The notes under the pieces: generated by a model | What the model was told of the DNA's origin: nothing | Database searches by the model: none | What the model saw: only the letters and a program-made list of their open reading frames with translations | Part shown: piece after piece, positions 1-13,307 of the stretch | Position numbering within the stretch: position 1 is the stretch's first letter | How the letters are laid out: each line of letters starts with the position of its first letter | Source of the DNA: Hansfordia pulvinata | Lineage: Eukaryota > Ascomycota > Sordariomycetes > Xylariales | Length of the DNA: 64,000 nucleotides | Direction: 5' to 3' | NCBI GenBank assembly: GCA_006538405.1 | Contig: BJKQ01000002.1 | Span: 3,720,001-3,784,000 of the forward strand | Program-made: the position numbers and the translations under genes

Positions 1-960
1 ATTTAACAGTGCATGTGCCCACACGGGCCAGAACCGTCACAACGAGCTGGAAAAGCCTGGTGCTGCTTCGTCGGCTCACATGTTTCCCGGTGACATTCGT
101 CTCTCTGCTTATATGACAACCTCCTGGCAGATACCCAGCCCGCGCTGCACCGGGTCCGAACGGAGACCTTCACACTCCCACATATCATGCTCGCGAGGTT
201 TTCATTCACTCCCCTCTTTCAGCACCTATTTTGCGCAGTCCCTGGCCCCTTCTCTCTCAAGCACGCAATGTTGTGTCGTTGTCAGCAAACATAGGCCATG
301 GCTGTGATGAGGCACAACACGCAGCAGTCTTCATAGCCGTCGGCAGGATACTGTTCTCCGTGCCTGCAACGTGTCACGACTCACATCGTTCATGACCACA
401 GACTAAAGGCCGAGTTCTACCTCCGTCCTTCAGCAAGCCTCTCAGACGTGAGGCGTCCCCCTTCTCGGGCAGTATCTCTCTAAGCACTAGCAATCCGTTT
501 TCATCGCATTGAGAGGTACCGAGGGTGGATGGTATCGAGTGCGCTTGGAGCGTCATCGCGATATCTCCTTTTACTTTGGCTCGCAAGTTTGAAAAGCTGA
601 TCGTTGGTAAGTTGCGTTAAGGAGTACCCTAAATGGTTTCGGAACAGTCTGCCCATCGGTCCCTCAGCCCAGAGCTAATATATCTTTGGCATTGTTTACT
701 AACAACTTCTAAACTTGCAAGCTGACTGACTGGCATGTAAATAGAAGGGTGCGTTGAGCCACGTTTCATTCGGCTAGAAAACGATGTGGTTTTAAGAAAA
801 CCCGCAGGTTTCATCGATCCGTTCACCAATGAGTAACGACGCTGACCACACCATCATGAAAAGCAGAGTTAGAAGGCACTAGGAGCACGTCGCCTTGGGG
901 ATTTTCCCACGACACCTATCTACGGCAAGGCCTTTCCGACTGTTCCACGAGGTGAGCCCG
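1..960. other. Intergenic, no gene recognised
   Basis: No reading frame here has protein-like composition, a domain or a plausible exon structure. The stretch is probably the downstream flank of the secreted-protein gene that ends at 961. I see no repeat or RNA gene in it. Confidence 0.6.
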
Positions 961-1796
961 TCAGAGGACGCCCATCGCCAACAATGTAGGCCCGTTGAAA
1001 CCGAACCCAGAGGAGGACCCAGACGGCCGCTGGTTCGCCCGCTTCTTGCGAAGCTCCTCCAACCTTGCGCATGCTTCGTCTTCGCACCGCTGGCATGAGC
1101 CGCTCGGGACCTTGAGCACGTCTATTTTGTTCGATGGGGCCTCGTCGTCCACGTCGCAGGAGGTCGTGGGCTCGGGCACGACATGGTGCCTGCAGTCATC
1201 GCCCACCATCACCTTGCCCTCCCTCATCCACACCGTGTCCCTGTACAAGTACCACGGGTTCTCGGTAAGAAGGGCCTCCGAGTACACGGTGACGGGGATG
1301 CCCGGCATCTCGCTCTCGAGGCTCCTCTTCTGGTTTTCGACGACCTTTTCGTCTCTCGACCATTCGGAGCTTGTGTGATGAGAACCATCTTCTTGTCCTC
1401 CCACTTGTCAACTTCGTCGTTCTTGAACCACTCCTTGCGGGACGCTTCCGATTTCCGCCATTTCCCCTTGTCCACAAACCCGTTGGGGTTCCCGGTGCCT
1501 TGTTGCAACGCCCCGATCCACTCGCCGTCCTTTTTGCCCAGAATGCCCCAGACGAAAGTGTTGCCGAGCCAGCGGTCGCATTTGCCCCAGTACGCTCTGG
1601 CCACCGCACCCTCGTCGCCCTGAACCACCACGGGCGCAGGATAGTCTTTGGCTGGCGCGGACTTGAGCACCCACCTATTGGCGAGGCCTGCCGGTATACC
1701 GTTGGCGGAGCCTTCCTCGACGGGGACACCAAGCGTCGGCGTGGTGAAAGAAGTCAAGGAGATGACCAGGAGGGTGGCTTGGAGGAGAGAAAGCAT
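961..1796 (-). CDS. Small secreted protein of unknown function, one apparent frameshift
   Basis: The start at 1796 gives a classic signal peptide: a short N-region, a hydrophobic core (LLQATLLVISLTSF) and a small-residue cleavage region near TPTLGVP. The mature part has scattered cysteines (CDRW near residue 75, then DDC, TSC and a C-terminal CQRCEDEAC cluster) and no domain I recognise. The frame changes near 1366, where the minus strand reads GCTCCGAATGG. One more C in the CC run joins both halves into a 278-residue protein that ends at the TGA at 961. I see no intron of normal fungal size with proper signals that could explain the jump. It could be a small secreted effector-like or cell-wall protein, but nothing in the sequence assigns a function. 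Secretion is fairly sure, role unknown. Confidence 0.6.
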
Positions 1797-2031
1797 CGCG
1801 CCGTGGGGACCGCGTCTCCTGGAGGGGGTGGGCTGGCAATTGTGGTTTGTATCGCTTATCAGCAGCTGTAGGAGGCCCGGTAGACGTTGCGGTACGTCTC
1901 ATCAGGTTGATTCTTGACAATGGAGAAGGAACGCAGTGGAGTGAACGAGGTCAGATCAAGAGCTTTGTTCAGCGGGTAATGGGTTCTTAAGAAGCAGAGG
2001 TGAGTCAGTATGGGAGTTGGACCTCTATCCA

Positions 2032-2078
<47 letters not shown>
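2032..2078. repeat. (CT)n-(GT)n compound microsatellite
   Basis: An uninterrupted CT run passes directly into GT dinucleotides. It is simple sequence in intergenic DNA, about 235 bp upstream of the secreted-protein start. Confidence 0.9.
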
Positions 2079-3079
2079 CTGCGTCTCTCGAAACCTACTG
2101 CTCTAGGATAAGGGCATGCCGCCTCACGAACCCCACCGACGGTCGCCGAAGAGTGGGCCGTGGTTGCACTAGGTTAGGTATTACTTTGAGAGACGCGAGA
2201 AACGGTTCGGGTCAGAACTCAACAACGCCACCGAGGAGGGGTTATGATCAGTCAAAAGGGATGTGGTGGCGCTTCAGCAAGGCCAATCTCGCGCTGAGTC
2301 AGGTTGCTGTGGAATCACAAGGCCAACCTCGCGCCGGAGGAGGTTCGGGTAGAATCACAAGGCGAAACTCGCGCTGGAGGAGGTTCGGGTGGAATCCCGA
2401 GAGTAATCGCGCGGTTCGTGTGGAATCGGGGACGCGAAGGATGTGGCGACGGCAATCAGCGTCCTTCCGCGGCAACGCGATGTCAGCGGCCACGGGATCT
2501 CCGACATCTTGCCAGACTCTGGCCTACCTTCACAACGTCTCTTGGCCCCCTCCGATCCCCGTAATGGTTCATTCGCTGCGTAGCGTGGGCCCCGCCGACC
2601 CGGGGCGGAGGAGGCAGGCCGATAACCTGAGCGCCTCACCTGGGCCTGTGGCGGGGGAGGAGGCGAGATTCGCTCTGCGTACCAGGGGTGGATGCAAGCA
2701 TACGGGATGCTGGTTACAGGGCTGGGGCGAATCCTGACTTGGCAGCCGCAAAGGAAAGGGCGAAGGCAGTCGTTCTGGGGGCGATTGCAAGCGAGCAAGT
2801 GAAAGCACCCAGAGCGGCCCTCGCACTGAACAGCCAATTGCCCAGGCGAGGCATTGAAGCACGAGGCCACCGCATTGATGGGGCGTTGTCTGTCGTGTCG
2901 GAGGACGGCCAAAAGACACGAAAGATGAGGAGAGGAAAGGCAACGAGATGGGGGAAGGTGATAGTCTCTTCCAGATATCATCATGCGGCAAGAAAGACAG
3001 TGGCGACGACAGTTAGGTAGGTGCTTCGATGGGATGTTCCTTGCTCCTAAAATGGCATCTTGTGCCGACTTTCCACCCA

Positions 3080-3310
3080 TGGCGTCTCCCCTCGTCGGCG
3101 TCTCCCCTCGTCGGCGTCTCCCCTCGTCGGCGTCTCCCCTCGTCGGCGTCTCCCCTCGTCGGCGTCTCCCCTCGTCGGCGTCTCCCTCGTCGGTCTCCCT
3201 CGTCTCTCCCTCGTCGGCGTCTCCCCTCGTCGGCGTCCCCCTCATCGGCGTCTCCCTCGTCGGCGCCCCCCTCGTCGGCGCCTCCCTTCTCGGCGCCCCC
3301 TTACCAGCGC
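3080..3310. repeat. Minisatellite, 15-16 bp GTCGGCG-type unit
   Basis: The unit GCGTCTCCCCTCGTCG (16 bp) repeats head-to-tail about six times from 3081. It then decays into 15-bp and diverged variants (GCGTCTCCCTCGTCG, GCCCCCCTCGTCG) to about 3300. Because 16 is not a multiple of 3, the array cannot be a conserved coding repeat. Confidence 0.9.
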
Positions 3311-3528
3311 CGGCACATGCGACGGCAAGCTTGATTAAGCCCGTTGATGACGTGAGAATCTTCAATACTTCATGTCTGCCCCTCCCAGGCCTTTGCGGCT
3401 TCGTCCGTGGCCGCTGCTGCCTTTGCGCCTGTCTTTGCTGCCGACCCCTACCAAGCCTGGTACAGTTGTTTTAGATAGGTTCGTTCACCACTGAGCAACT
3501 TCCATGGTCAAGCTGGCGGTCAAGAATA

Positions 3529-3545
3529 GGGGGGGGGGGGGGGGG
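3529..3545. repeat. Poly-G tract (17 G)
   Basis: An uninterrupted run of 17 G in intergenic DNA. Confidence 0.9.
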
Positions 3546-4484
3546 CACGTCCTCGTCGCGGACGCTCCCCAGACGGCAGCCATGTGGGCGCAATGACCAG
3601 ACTGTGGTTGAGTGTGATCTCCCCGTTGGCGACGTTACAGCTCATTCAAACCTCTCAAATCGCTCTCCCTCTCACAATGTTTCTTTCCATTACGGCAGAG
3701 TAACACCTGTATACCTAGCCTACCACCTGAATTATGTAGGTAGGTAGGTAGGTACCTAGGTAGGTAGCTTTGCGTCTGCGAACGTTGACCATCCTGACGA
3801 ACGCGAGTGACATAAGCGAAACACGCACAGCACCTATGATGGGTAGGAGGTAGCTGTATTGCTCTCTGAATCAACTTTTATTCATTACCCTCTTAGTTTA
3901 CCTATATGTCCCTACCAGCATGGATTCAATCCCGCATGATTTCTATGCCTACCTTAGGTACCTTTCTCTTACACATTTCCTGCTCAAGTAGGTAACTATG
4001 GAGGGCGAGGGTTTCTGATTCCAATTCCCTGATGCTTCCGAGTATCTAGTGCACTGATAGTCAGCCAAAAGATACCGGCCTGGTACCACATCCACCTACA
4101 GAGGTAGTGGAGGCTGTGGAGGGGGCGGGCCCCGGTCTAGAAGGGTGCCAAGTTGCAATCCATACCTTAGGTACATGTACCTCTATTAAGTCAGCGAGCG
4201 ATAACGCTGCGATGCGGCCGATAAGGGAATTTCTTGGACTTTTCGCTTCACCCCGCGACCAACGGCTCAGACAACCCGCGATCCGGCTGTCAACCCGCTC
4301 ACCTTCGCCGTCGCCGCCTTTCTAACACCAGCCTTGGCAGATCGAAACAGCCCGAACCCTCGCTCTGACCGCCTGAACGCCTGAACGCCTGAACAGGCAA
4401 AGGGACGACTGGAGCAGGAGAGATTCCACCACCCGAATCGTCCCGCTCCCGCTCGCACCGCCCGCTCGGCGCCCGCCCGCCAGC

Positions 4485-6246
4485 ATGGCAACCATCGCCC
4501 CGCCACCGTCCAAGCGGCAGCGCAGAGAAGCCCTCGAGAAGACCCAGGTCCAGCAGGACGTCACCCCGCCAAAGATCGAGGCCGGCTCGTTCAAGGCCCG
4601 CTTCGTCGACAACGAGGGCACCCAGCTCGCTGACATCATTGAGGTGCCGCTCGGCGATGCCACCGAGAAGAATGTCTCCCTGCTGCTCAACACCCTGCTC
4701 GGGAGGGTAAGCGCGGCTCCAGCCCTCCGTCCTTTTTCTTTCTAGTCTTCTTTTCTTTCAATTCTTGTTGCCAACGCCGCAGCAAAGACACTGACCAAAA
4801 AACCCTCCACAGGAAAAGGAAGACTTCACCCCCTACCGTTTCCGCATCCAGGTCCCGGGCTCCGACGTCGTCATCGACAACTACCCCACCCCCGCCGAAT
4901 TCCTCGCCGTCCTCCGCAAACATGGCGTCGAGAACCCGTTCGAGACCACAATCACCCTGGCCGCCGAGCCCCAGGCCGTCTTCAAGGTCCAGGCCGTCAC
5001 CCGCATGTCCAACAAGATCCCCGGCCACGGCGAGGCCATCCTGTGCTCCCAGTTCTCCCCCCGCTCCAGCAGCCGCCTGGCCACCGGCTCCGGCGACAAC
5101 ACGGCCCGCATATGGGACACGGACACGGGCACGCCCAAGCACACCCTCAAGGCGCACACCGGCTGGGTGCTCACCGTCTCGTGGAGCCCCGACGGCACGC
5201 GCCTGGCCACGGGCAGCATGGACAAGACGGTGCGCCTCTGGGACCCCGAGACGGGCCAGCCCGTCGGCAAGCCCCTGACCGGCCACTCCAAGTGGGTGAC
5301 GAGCGTCGCCTGGCAGCCCTACCACCTCTGGCGCGACGGCACCGCGCGCCTGGCCAGCGCCAGCAAGGATGCGACGGTGCGCGTCTGGCTCGCGGTCAAC
5401 GGGCGCATCGAGCACGTCCTGTCCGGCCACAAGGGCTCCATCACCGCCGTGCGGTGGGGCGGCACCGACCTCGTCTACACGGGCAGCCAGGACAAGACGG
5501 TCAAGGTCTGGAACGCCGCCGACGGCACCCTGCGCCACACGCTGGCCGCCCACGCCCACTGGGTCAACCAGATCGCCCTGTCGACCGACTTCTCCCTGCG
5601 CACCGGCTTCTACGACCACACCCGCGACGTGCCCGCCTCGGACGACGAGCGCCGCGCCAAGGCCCGCGACCGCTTCGAGAAGGCCGCCCGCCACCAGGGC
5701 CAGGTCGTCGAGCGCGTCGTCTCCGCCAGCGACGACTTCACCATGTACCTGTGGGACCCGGCCCAGGGCACCAAGCCCGTCGCCCGCATGCTCGGCCACC
5801 AGAAGCAGGTCAACCACGTCACCTTCTCCCCGGACGGCAACCTGATTGCCAGCACCGGCTGGGACAACCACATCAAGATCTGGAGCGCCCGCGACGGCAA
5901 GTTCCAGACCACTCTGCGCGGCCACGTCGCTCCTGGTACGTTCTCTTCGTCAGACCCTTTCTTCGCCCCTTTTATGCCCCTCTACATCCCCCCCACCCCG
6001 ACAGGAATATGCGGAACTAACGCAATGCTACGCGTAGTCTACCAGTGCGCGTTCTCGGCAGACTCGCGCCTGCTAGTGACGTCTTCCAAGGACACGACGC
6101 TCAAGGTCTGGGACATGCGGACCTTCAAGCTGTCGGTCGACCTCCCAGGCCACCAGGACGAGGTCTACGCCGTCGACTGGAGCCCCGACGGCCAGAGGGT
6201 CGGCAGCGGCGGCAAGGACAAGGCCGTGCGGATATGGAGGAACTAG
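4485..6246 (+). CDS. rsa4: Ribosome assembly protein Rsa4 (Notchless, NLE domain plus WD40)
   Basis: Rsa4/Notchless binds pre-60S particles and is removed by the Rea1/Midasin AAA ATPase during nucleolar to nucleoplasmic 60S maturation. Three exons: 4485-4706, 4813-5935 and 6038-6246. The introns start GTAAGC and GTACGT and end CACAG and CGTAG, the second with a CTAAC branch site. They join in phase to give 517 residues, the usual length of the family (yeast about 515). A basic N-terminus (SKRQRREALEK) is followed by the NLE domain (about residues 35-100, with FRIQVPGSDVVIDNYPTPAE). A C-terminal propeller follows with repeated GH...WD/WS blades such as GSGDNTARIWDTDTG and GSQDKTVKVWNAADG. The protein ends GGKDKAVRIWRN. 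All exons are open, with no frameshift. The assignment is secure. Confidence 0.96.
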
Positions 6247-6874
6247 TTCAGGTCGGGCCAGGCCCGGAGAATGGCTGTGCTTTGCTGGTGGTAGTCGTGG
6301 CCAAACATGTTTCTTCTCGTCGAGCGTGCATGATTCCCTTTTCTTTCCCCCCTCAAAATTTCTAGAGCAATGCATATCCCTGGCCCCTGGCTTTGGGCAC
6401 AAACTTCGTCCTTGTTTCGCTGCTCTATACCATTCTTCGACGCACCCGTGAAGTTCAAGTTCAGCTGTCAGGTGTGGCATGCCAACCCCTCCCCTCACCC
6501 AAGGTAACCCTTTGTCCACAGGACAGACGGACCCGAGGAAAGCTTTCTGGGAGACAGCAAGTCCCCAACTTCTCGGGCAACCATAAGCGTTAAGGCCCGC
6601 CAAGTTTGCCCAGCCGATACAACAGCGCCAGCGCATAAGTCACGGCCTCGGCCTCGACACACACACAGCCTCCTCTCATCCCCCCTCGCCTCCCAGCCCA
6701 CCTGCCCCGGTGCAACTGTGCAACGGTGCAACCGGCCAACTCCACGTCGCCATGAGTTGCGGAGGACGTATCACAGCACCGACAAAAAAGCCTCCCCCCT
6801 CCTCCTGCGCCGTCTCACGCTTGACAGCGCGGGTTACACAGAGCAACCCCGACCCCATACCGCGGCGCGACGTT

Positions 6875-6895
6875 CCCCCCCCCCCCCCCCCCCCC
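6875..6895. repeat. Poly-C tract (21 C)
   Basis: An uninterrupted run of 21 C in intergenic DNA downstream of rsa4. Confidence 0.9.
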
Positions 6896-9465
6896 TTCCC
6901 CGAGTCGTCGAGCCCGACGTGTGGGTACAGTAGCCAGCCAGCCAGCCAACCAGCCAAGCCATAAGCCTCGATCAGCTCATCCAGTGAGCCGCCCTCAAGC
7001 AGGTGAACAAATGGACAGCCCCCCGGATGGCCGCTGCCACGTTTCCGGCTTCGAGTCCCAGATCCAGGGGCCATGTGACACGCTTGCTCGCGACTTCGCG
7101 CGCGCAGGATGAAAGGGCACCCACCCCCTCATGCGTCCATGGTCAGTCACACAAGTACGAGTACGCCGAACAAGGCGTTCCAGTCTTGGTAGTCTCCAGT
7201 CTTGGTAGTCACGGAGCGCATGACTCCAAGTACGCAGCAACGCAGTATTGGGCCCCGTTTTCATCCCGGCCAAAGCTTGGTGCAGTACTCGAACCTCCAC
7301 ATGGTGAGAGAATCGTCCGGGTATGCCACCCGAGGAGCTTCGGCTGTGGACGAATTGCGCGTGGTTGCAGAGTAGCGCGTCGCCCCTTTCACGAAATCTC
7401 CAATACCTAGGACTCCATGTCTGGCGGCGCAGAGAGCAACGCCAATTACACCGATCGTTAGTCTTGGTTGGATCTGCGAAATACCCTCGCGGCACCCAAT
7501 GCCGGGCTGCCGGCCTCGGGTGTAATGGTGTTGACACATGTACAGCTCTAGCTACATGTACCGCGGCAGCAACAACTACGTGAAGTCGTTTCGTAACCAC
7601 TCGAAGACATGGTGCTCTCCCCCACCTTGACAAGCTGCTCGTGATGTTGCCTAAAATCTCACGGCTCATCTCTATGCATGATGCCGCTGAGGATGTGTTC
7701 TCGTGACCACCGAACAGAGGCTGCGGTGCTACTGTAGTGACAGGCAGTGATTACGCGACTGCTTATTACCAGAAAAGTAACGTGGGACAAAGCCTCGACC
7801 CCCCGTGGCTTAGGCCTTGAAGTGTTCAACGCTGGCAGAGTCGGCTCATCTGGCCGTTACGAGTGCGGCGATCCCTTACATCACGTTCGCATCCTCAGCT
7901 ACCGGCGCGAGAGTCTGCCGTACGTGGGGCTGTGCATCTCCTGCAACTTTCGGGGATTCGCGTCCGGATCCAAGCCACGCCGGAAAAGCAGGATATCTGG
8001 GCCATTCATGCATGGAGAAGTCAGGAGACGTTGCAAATTCCACCCGCAATCGCACATTGTCCTTTGACCAACGGCGTTTGAGCTGGCCTTCCCTCCGTCG
8101 TCTTCGTCGCTGCTGAAAGCCAACCGGAGGAGAGTCCCTTTTGGCAATGGCTAATGAGATCCGGGTTTCTGATTCGCTTGATGCCCGGTACGCCTTTTCC
8201 CGTACTCGTACACGCAATCACTTGAATACATGCAGCAATTTGGGTCAATGCCAGAGGTCTTCTGCCGCTGACATAAGATGGCATCACGAATAGGCGTTGG
8301 CTCGTGGGTATCGGTGTGAGCCGTCACCTTGTGACGGGGGGAATTTTCTGGAACTGGTCCAGCAAGTCCGCACTCGTTCCTCTGAATGAACCTGAGACGA
8401 AGGGCAATGAGACGAGGCCGATCACTTGGATCGGTCAGCGGTCGAGGGCTGAAAACGCGGATTGGTCGTCTCTGTAAAGCAGCAGGGTCGGATCGTTAAG
8501 CTGCGGCAAGAAGCGCACGGCCAAGCAGCAGCCCCCTTGGGAAAGAAGGTCACCTGCCACTTGTGAGGCGTTTCATGAGCCAGCTGGTGGTCGCATTGAT
8601 TTGTGCCCTCGGTGAGATGCTATCGCGAGAGCGATCTGCGCCCGGCCCCGGGCGAGACGAGCAAGATGGTCTGGGGCGCATCATCAAGACGTAACTGCAG
8701 CAGCTCGGGCCACGCAAATAGCCTGAAACGAGGTCACCTATCGGGCGGCGATGGGCGCATTGGGGTTTCGAAACGGGTGGGATTGTCAAGGGTGCTCCCG
8801 GTGAGGTGGTTGCCAATCCTATGTGAGGTGGAGTGGGACGGCAATGTCCAGATGAAGGTGAGGCCCCAGCGCAGAGCGGGAGGAGGATGGCGGGCCCGGT
8901 GAGGCGAGCTGAGAGCTGGGGCTTCACAGCAGCTTATCCGTGGCTCGAGCGGGACAGAGCAAAGCGTACTGGTAAGCTAGGTAGCTTGGTAGACGCAGCC
9001 CACGACGGAGCTCTCCAATTGACCTCATGTGGTTGTGAAGCTGGAGCCGGCGGGCAGGAGTGCGGACGGGCGGGAATCCTCAGGGATCGGGCTGATGGGT
9101 GCCATGGATGCTTGAAGCTGTGCCGCCGGGTCGGAGCGTGCAGGATTCTGAGCAGGCCAGGCAGGCTTGGTGTGGCTGCTACGCAGTCAGGCTGTGGACG
9201 TGGTAGATGAAACCTTGCTCGACATTGGCATGATGCCAGCGATTGGGCGCAGGGTGGGTTGGCCCTGGAAGTCTATTATTGGCGAGTGAAGGTGTGGTAG
9301 GCGACGCCGAGGAAACGGGGGATGGGCAGAAGATTAAGATTCCAGAGCGTCGGATCCAAGCACAAGGAAGGTCCAGCGAATTGGACACCCGGCTTGGCTA
9401 GCTCAGGTCAGCTCAGGTACGGGGAAGGCGCTACGCACAGTAAGTTAGATGCGCTCCTGCCGTCG

Positions 9466-9489
9466 ATGGCGGCGGCGGCGGCGGCGGCG
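9466..9489. repeat. (GGC)n trinucleotide repeat
   Basis: Seven to eight GGC units in non-coding sequence. Confidence 0.85.
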
Positions 9490-12400
9490 ACAGTGGCAAG
9501 AATGCGTTTGGCGATCTCGCGAGTCATGCCGGGCGGGTCTTTAGAGGTTGACGTGAGCCGAGCCCCAGTATAAGGTTTACGCCGGCTCGTAGGCCCACGA
9601 CGGGACGAGCAACGCGATCTTAAAGAGGCACGTACGAGTGCTCGTGGAAGTCTGTTGCTGGTAGCTCATCTTGTCATGGGTGGTCACGATGCACTAAGGT
9701 AGCACTGAGCCATGATCGTCCAGTTCCAGTCCTTCAACGCTACGGTTTCCAACTGTGCCTACCTGGTACTTACAACAACGGTACTGCCAATTACCCCGGG
9801 ACGGAATTGTCTGGCTGAGGTGAGGCCTGCTCTGAACACTTTCGCAGCCATCGAGTCGATCACCACGGATTGAGCTGCGAGATGCTTGACAGCAGGTTCC
9901 GTGTCGTTGGGATGCATTTGCTCGTGCCTTTGCGACGCCTCATGCAACGCCAGGCGGTGCTCGGCCGGAGAAGACTGGCCGGCCGGCGGACCAAAGTCTC
10001 CACACGGCGTGCACTGGAATTGCGGGCTGTGGGCACCGCCGCGCACGCGCGCCCGATCGCCTTTGAATATCGTGATCCAGCGCCGGTGGCGAACCTTGTC
10101 TGGTGCCGGGCCTTGTTGCTTGGATTCTGCGTCGCATCTGACCCGGACCCCGCGAATAGCCACCATCTGTTTTGCGAGTGCGCCAGGCGGTTCCGCCCGC
10201 TATCACTCAGCAGTTGCTGCCGGCAACATTCTCGGCTGTCTCACAGCTCGAATCACACGTACCGGCATGATCAGGGCTCGTTCGCGGGTTAATTCGCCAG
10301 CTTCCTGTCCGGTCTCAGCCACCGAGGAGCCACTGGGCCCTCGGCCACTGGTGGCCTTGACAATGCGCCGAGTAGGGATACAAGGGCCCGGCGTTGCCCG
10401 GCCTTATTGATTGCGATTGTCGCCCTGCCTCTCCGTCGGGGGTCTAGTCCAGCTGGAGGCTCACAGGGCGTCGACAAGAAAGACGGCGCGGGTTGAGCGA
10501 GGTAGGGAGCGTGTCAGACGAGATCCATGTTTCATGGCTTTACTTGGAAACACGGCAGACCAGACGGGACGGCACTGCCCATTCGCTGCCTGGCCTGGCC
10601 CATCATCATCTGGTTCCTACGCACGGGGAGGGGGGATTGGCCGGGGTTTGCTTTGCTATCACGAGCAAGACTGGAGTACCTGGCAGGCAATGCACGTCCT
10701 GGTTGATCCCGTAGGTACGGGTTGGCCTAAGGTACGAATTCGGGTGCTCTTGGTGCATTGCATCTACCTCACGGTACCTGTTCCAAACGAGCGACACCTC
10801 GTACAGACGCCCGCTGCCCGGCGCGTCTGGGTTAGGTTACAAGTAGAGAGGCCGGTGGTACTCCTCCCGGGGTTGGCGTATTTTCTGACGGCTAGACGGC
10901 GTCTCCATTGGGATCGCCTGGCCTCCTCTCCCCAGCTACGTCATCAGTTGAGGCGCATGGTTTTTTTTTGTCATCGCGGCTTGGTGTTGCGGAGGCCGAG
11001 CTCTCATGCAAAGCTGGACAGTGATTTTCTTTTTCTTTCCCTTGCTGCCCCTCACGCCTACGCCTAGGAACCCACGAACCCAAGATGTGCCAAGCACCTA
11101 CGCCGAAGACCCGCTGGCCGCTGCCGCTCGGCGCCCAGTTGCCGCACGGGTATCATGGTCATTGTGGCGGGGGCTTCGGACTCGGAATTTGTATGGCGAT
11201 TCCTCTGGTATTGGTCCTCGTGCAAGCTCCAAGCTGCAGATACCTATAAACCGCACGTACCCGTATGCAGATGTCTCTACCTGGTATTCTCACCCTATCC
11301 GAAGCACTCCAGGTCAGCAGTCACGCTGTGTCACGTTGGGAATTCAGAAGGGCGCGTTTCGGCGCCCAAAGCACCACCCAACCCACACAGACGGCTGGAC
11401 GACGGCTCCTCCACCGTCCGGCGCCGTCCGTTGGGCCACCCGACCGGGTGTTAGCGTCTCAGCAGAGGGCTGCCTTTGGCTGGGGCTGCACTGCGGGGGC
11501 GGACATGTGGGAGCAGGGCGAGGTCTGGCTGGCTACCTTATGGAGGTACCATTCTGTAGGTCGCGAGCCCACGCAACCAACCCGGACGTACATGTACCGA
11601 ACGCTGCGCGTTTGTTCGAATGGAGGGTTCACCAGACTCTGTCGCACGCCTCGCTGGACATTGGAGGCGAGGGCAGGAGCCCCAGGTACCTACGCACTGC
11701 GATACTTCGAGGGACGAACGGTCACCTCCGGCTCATGCAGCAATTGGAGTGCTCCTCGAGGTGGCTCTCAGCCCGTGGGCCGTGGCTGCCAGTCCGGGAG
11801 GACAAACGCAAACGAGCGCCGTTGGCACTGGGTGGCACACCGTTGGCGGGTAGCTGTGGACGGGGAAATACATGTACTTGAGGCGCACAAGGCACGCGTG
11901 TGGGAAGACGCGGAGACATGGATGATGAATCGGGTACCTGGTTTCCAAGTATAGCACCGATTACGTCGGGTCGAGCCGGGAGCTTCCACAGCGTTGCCGA
12001 GTTAGGCAGGGAAGCGACGCCCGCTTGTGTCCGGCGCCCCCATTTTTCTGTTCTCTGGTGCTTGGCGCGATGCGATCGTGGTCATCGAGTCGGCTAGGAT
12101 CAAGGCAAGGAAGGGCTGGGCTGGGCTGGCGTAGCTGGCTGGCTGGGCCCGGAGGAAACAGAGCGAGGCCAGGCCAGCAGCAGCGCACCACGATCAACTC
12201 GTGCGCGGCCCCGTGCGACAGATCGTTTCCGAGCTGACGGGCGGAGGCCAGCCAGCACACGCACGACACACGAGAGGAGAGGGAGGGGTCCGGCGTCAAA
12301 GTGCCGTCGTGCCGCCGGTGCTTGCTTGCCCGTCGTCTGGTGCCACACACGCCCGCACGCCCTGCACGCCCGCCCTGCATACCTACACGCGAGTACGAGT

Positions 12401-13269
12401 ATTCTCGTCAGAATTCACTCTCATCCGGAGCACCTCGCCAACCTTGGTCCGTTCAACACCCTCACGTCCACCCTCCTACAACCCATCTCGCCTACTACCA
12501 CTCGCCTGTGCTCGCCGCGAGTGCTGTGCTCGTACGCCGCCTCGCTTCGACCTGTCTCCGCCTACCTCGAGCCTGAGACGGGCTTGGGCCGCGTTGTGCT
12601 CGGAGCGGCACGGATTGCCTGGCAGTCGAATCGAATCATTCAATACCGTCGTCCAGCCGGCCCAGCCAATCAAGCAAACAGCCAACCCATCCGTCCATCA
12701 ATTAAACAGACAAGCAGACAACAAGCGCCTTGTTCCTGGCTCGAGTCCGCGACGTCACCTTTGACGCCATTCCGGATCCCACCCAGCAAGCCGTCTCGAG
12801 GAGCTGTGCGACCCGGAACTGCTTACTCGTCCTCCTTGGATCTCTGCCACGACCACCACCACCACCACCAGCATCACCACCCCTAATAATACCGGGCTTG
12901 CATCAGATCAGATTGACCAGGTACGTAAGGGACACGCGATAAGCCGTGACACAGATCCGGTAACACCCCAAATCCCTCGGCCTCGTTCCCCTGCCCGTCC
13001 CCCATCATCCCAATCCCACCCGCCCGCTCGATCCCTCAGCCGCCTTGCCCACGCAAGCGCACACACCCACGCCGGTGAGTGCTGGCACCAGTGGTGTGTG
13101 TGTGTGTGTGCGGCGGTGGTGGCCATGATGCAGACCCGCCCGCCTGCCGACAGGGGTCTGGATCGAGCCGGAGCGCTTGTGCCGGGACAGCCCCCAGCCC
13201 AAGCCAAAACCCAGCCCTCGGTGCTAGCCAGGCACGGTTACCACGCAGTGATGAGTCTGAATGGTGGAC

Positions 13270-13272
13270 GGC

Positions 13273-13307
<35 letters not shown>
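13270..13307. repeat. (CAG)n trinucleotide repeat
   Basis: A near-perfect CAG run of about 12 units in the tps3 upstream region. No surrounding reading frame supports it as coding. Confidence 0.85.

Larger units (their letters stand above)
1797..4484. other. Intergenic region between secreted-protein gene and rsa4
   Basis: Holds a (CT)n/(GT)n microsatellite near 2032-2078, a 16-bp minisatellite at 3080-3310, a 17-G run at 3529-3545 and TAGG/AGGTA palindromic words at 3736-3768, 3950-3962 and 4163-4182. A long minus-strand frame crosses the minisatellite, but its repeated TRGDADEG-like translation is an artefact of the repeat. The CT-rich stretch just before 4485 is probably the rsa4 leader. 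Confidence 0.55.

Noticed and set aside
1350..1410. Micro-intron to explain the secreted-protein frame change
   Set aside because: The only GT...AG pairs that fit are about 16-43 nt with poor borders and no branch site; a missing C in the CC run is simpler and matches the other genes.
2355..3365. 336-codon minus-strand frame through the minisatellite
   Set aside because: Its repeated acidic/Arg segment is only the translated 16-bp repeat; there is no start context, domain or intron support.
4687..5925. 412-codon minus-strand frame over rsa4
   Set aside because: Antisense to WD40 repeats; Gly/Ala/Val-rich with no domain.
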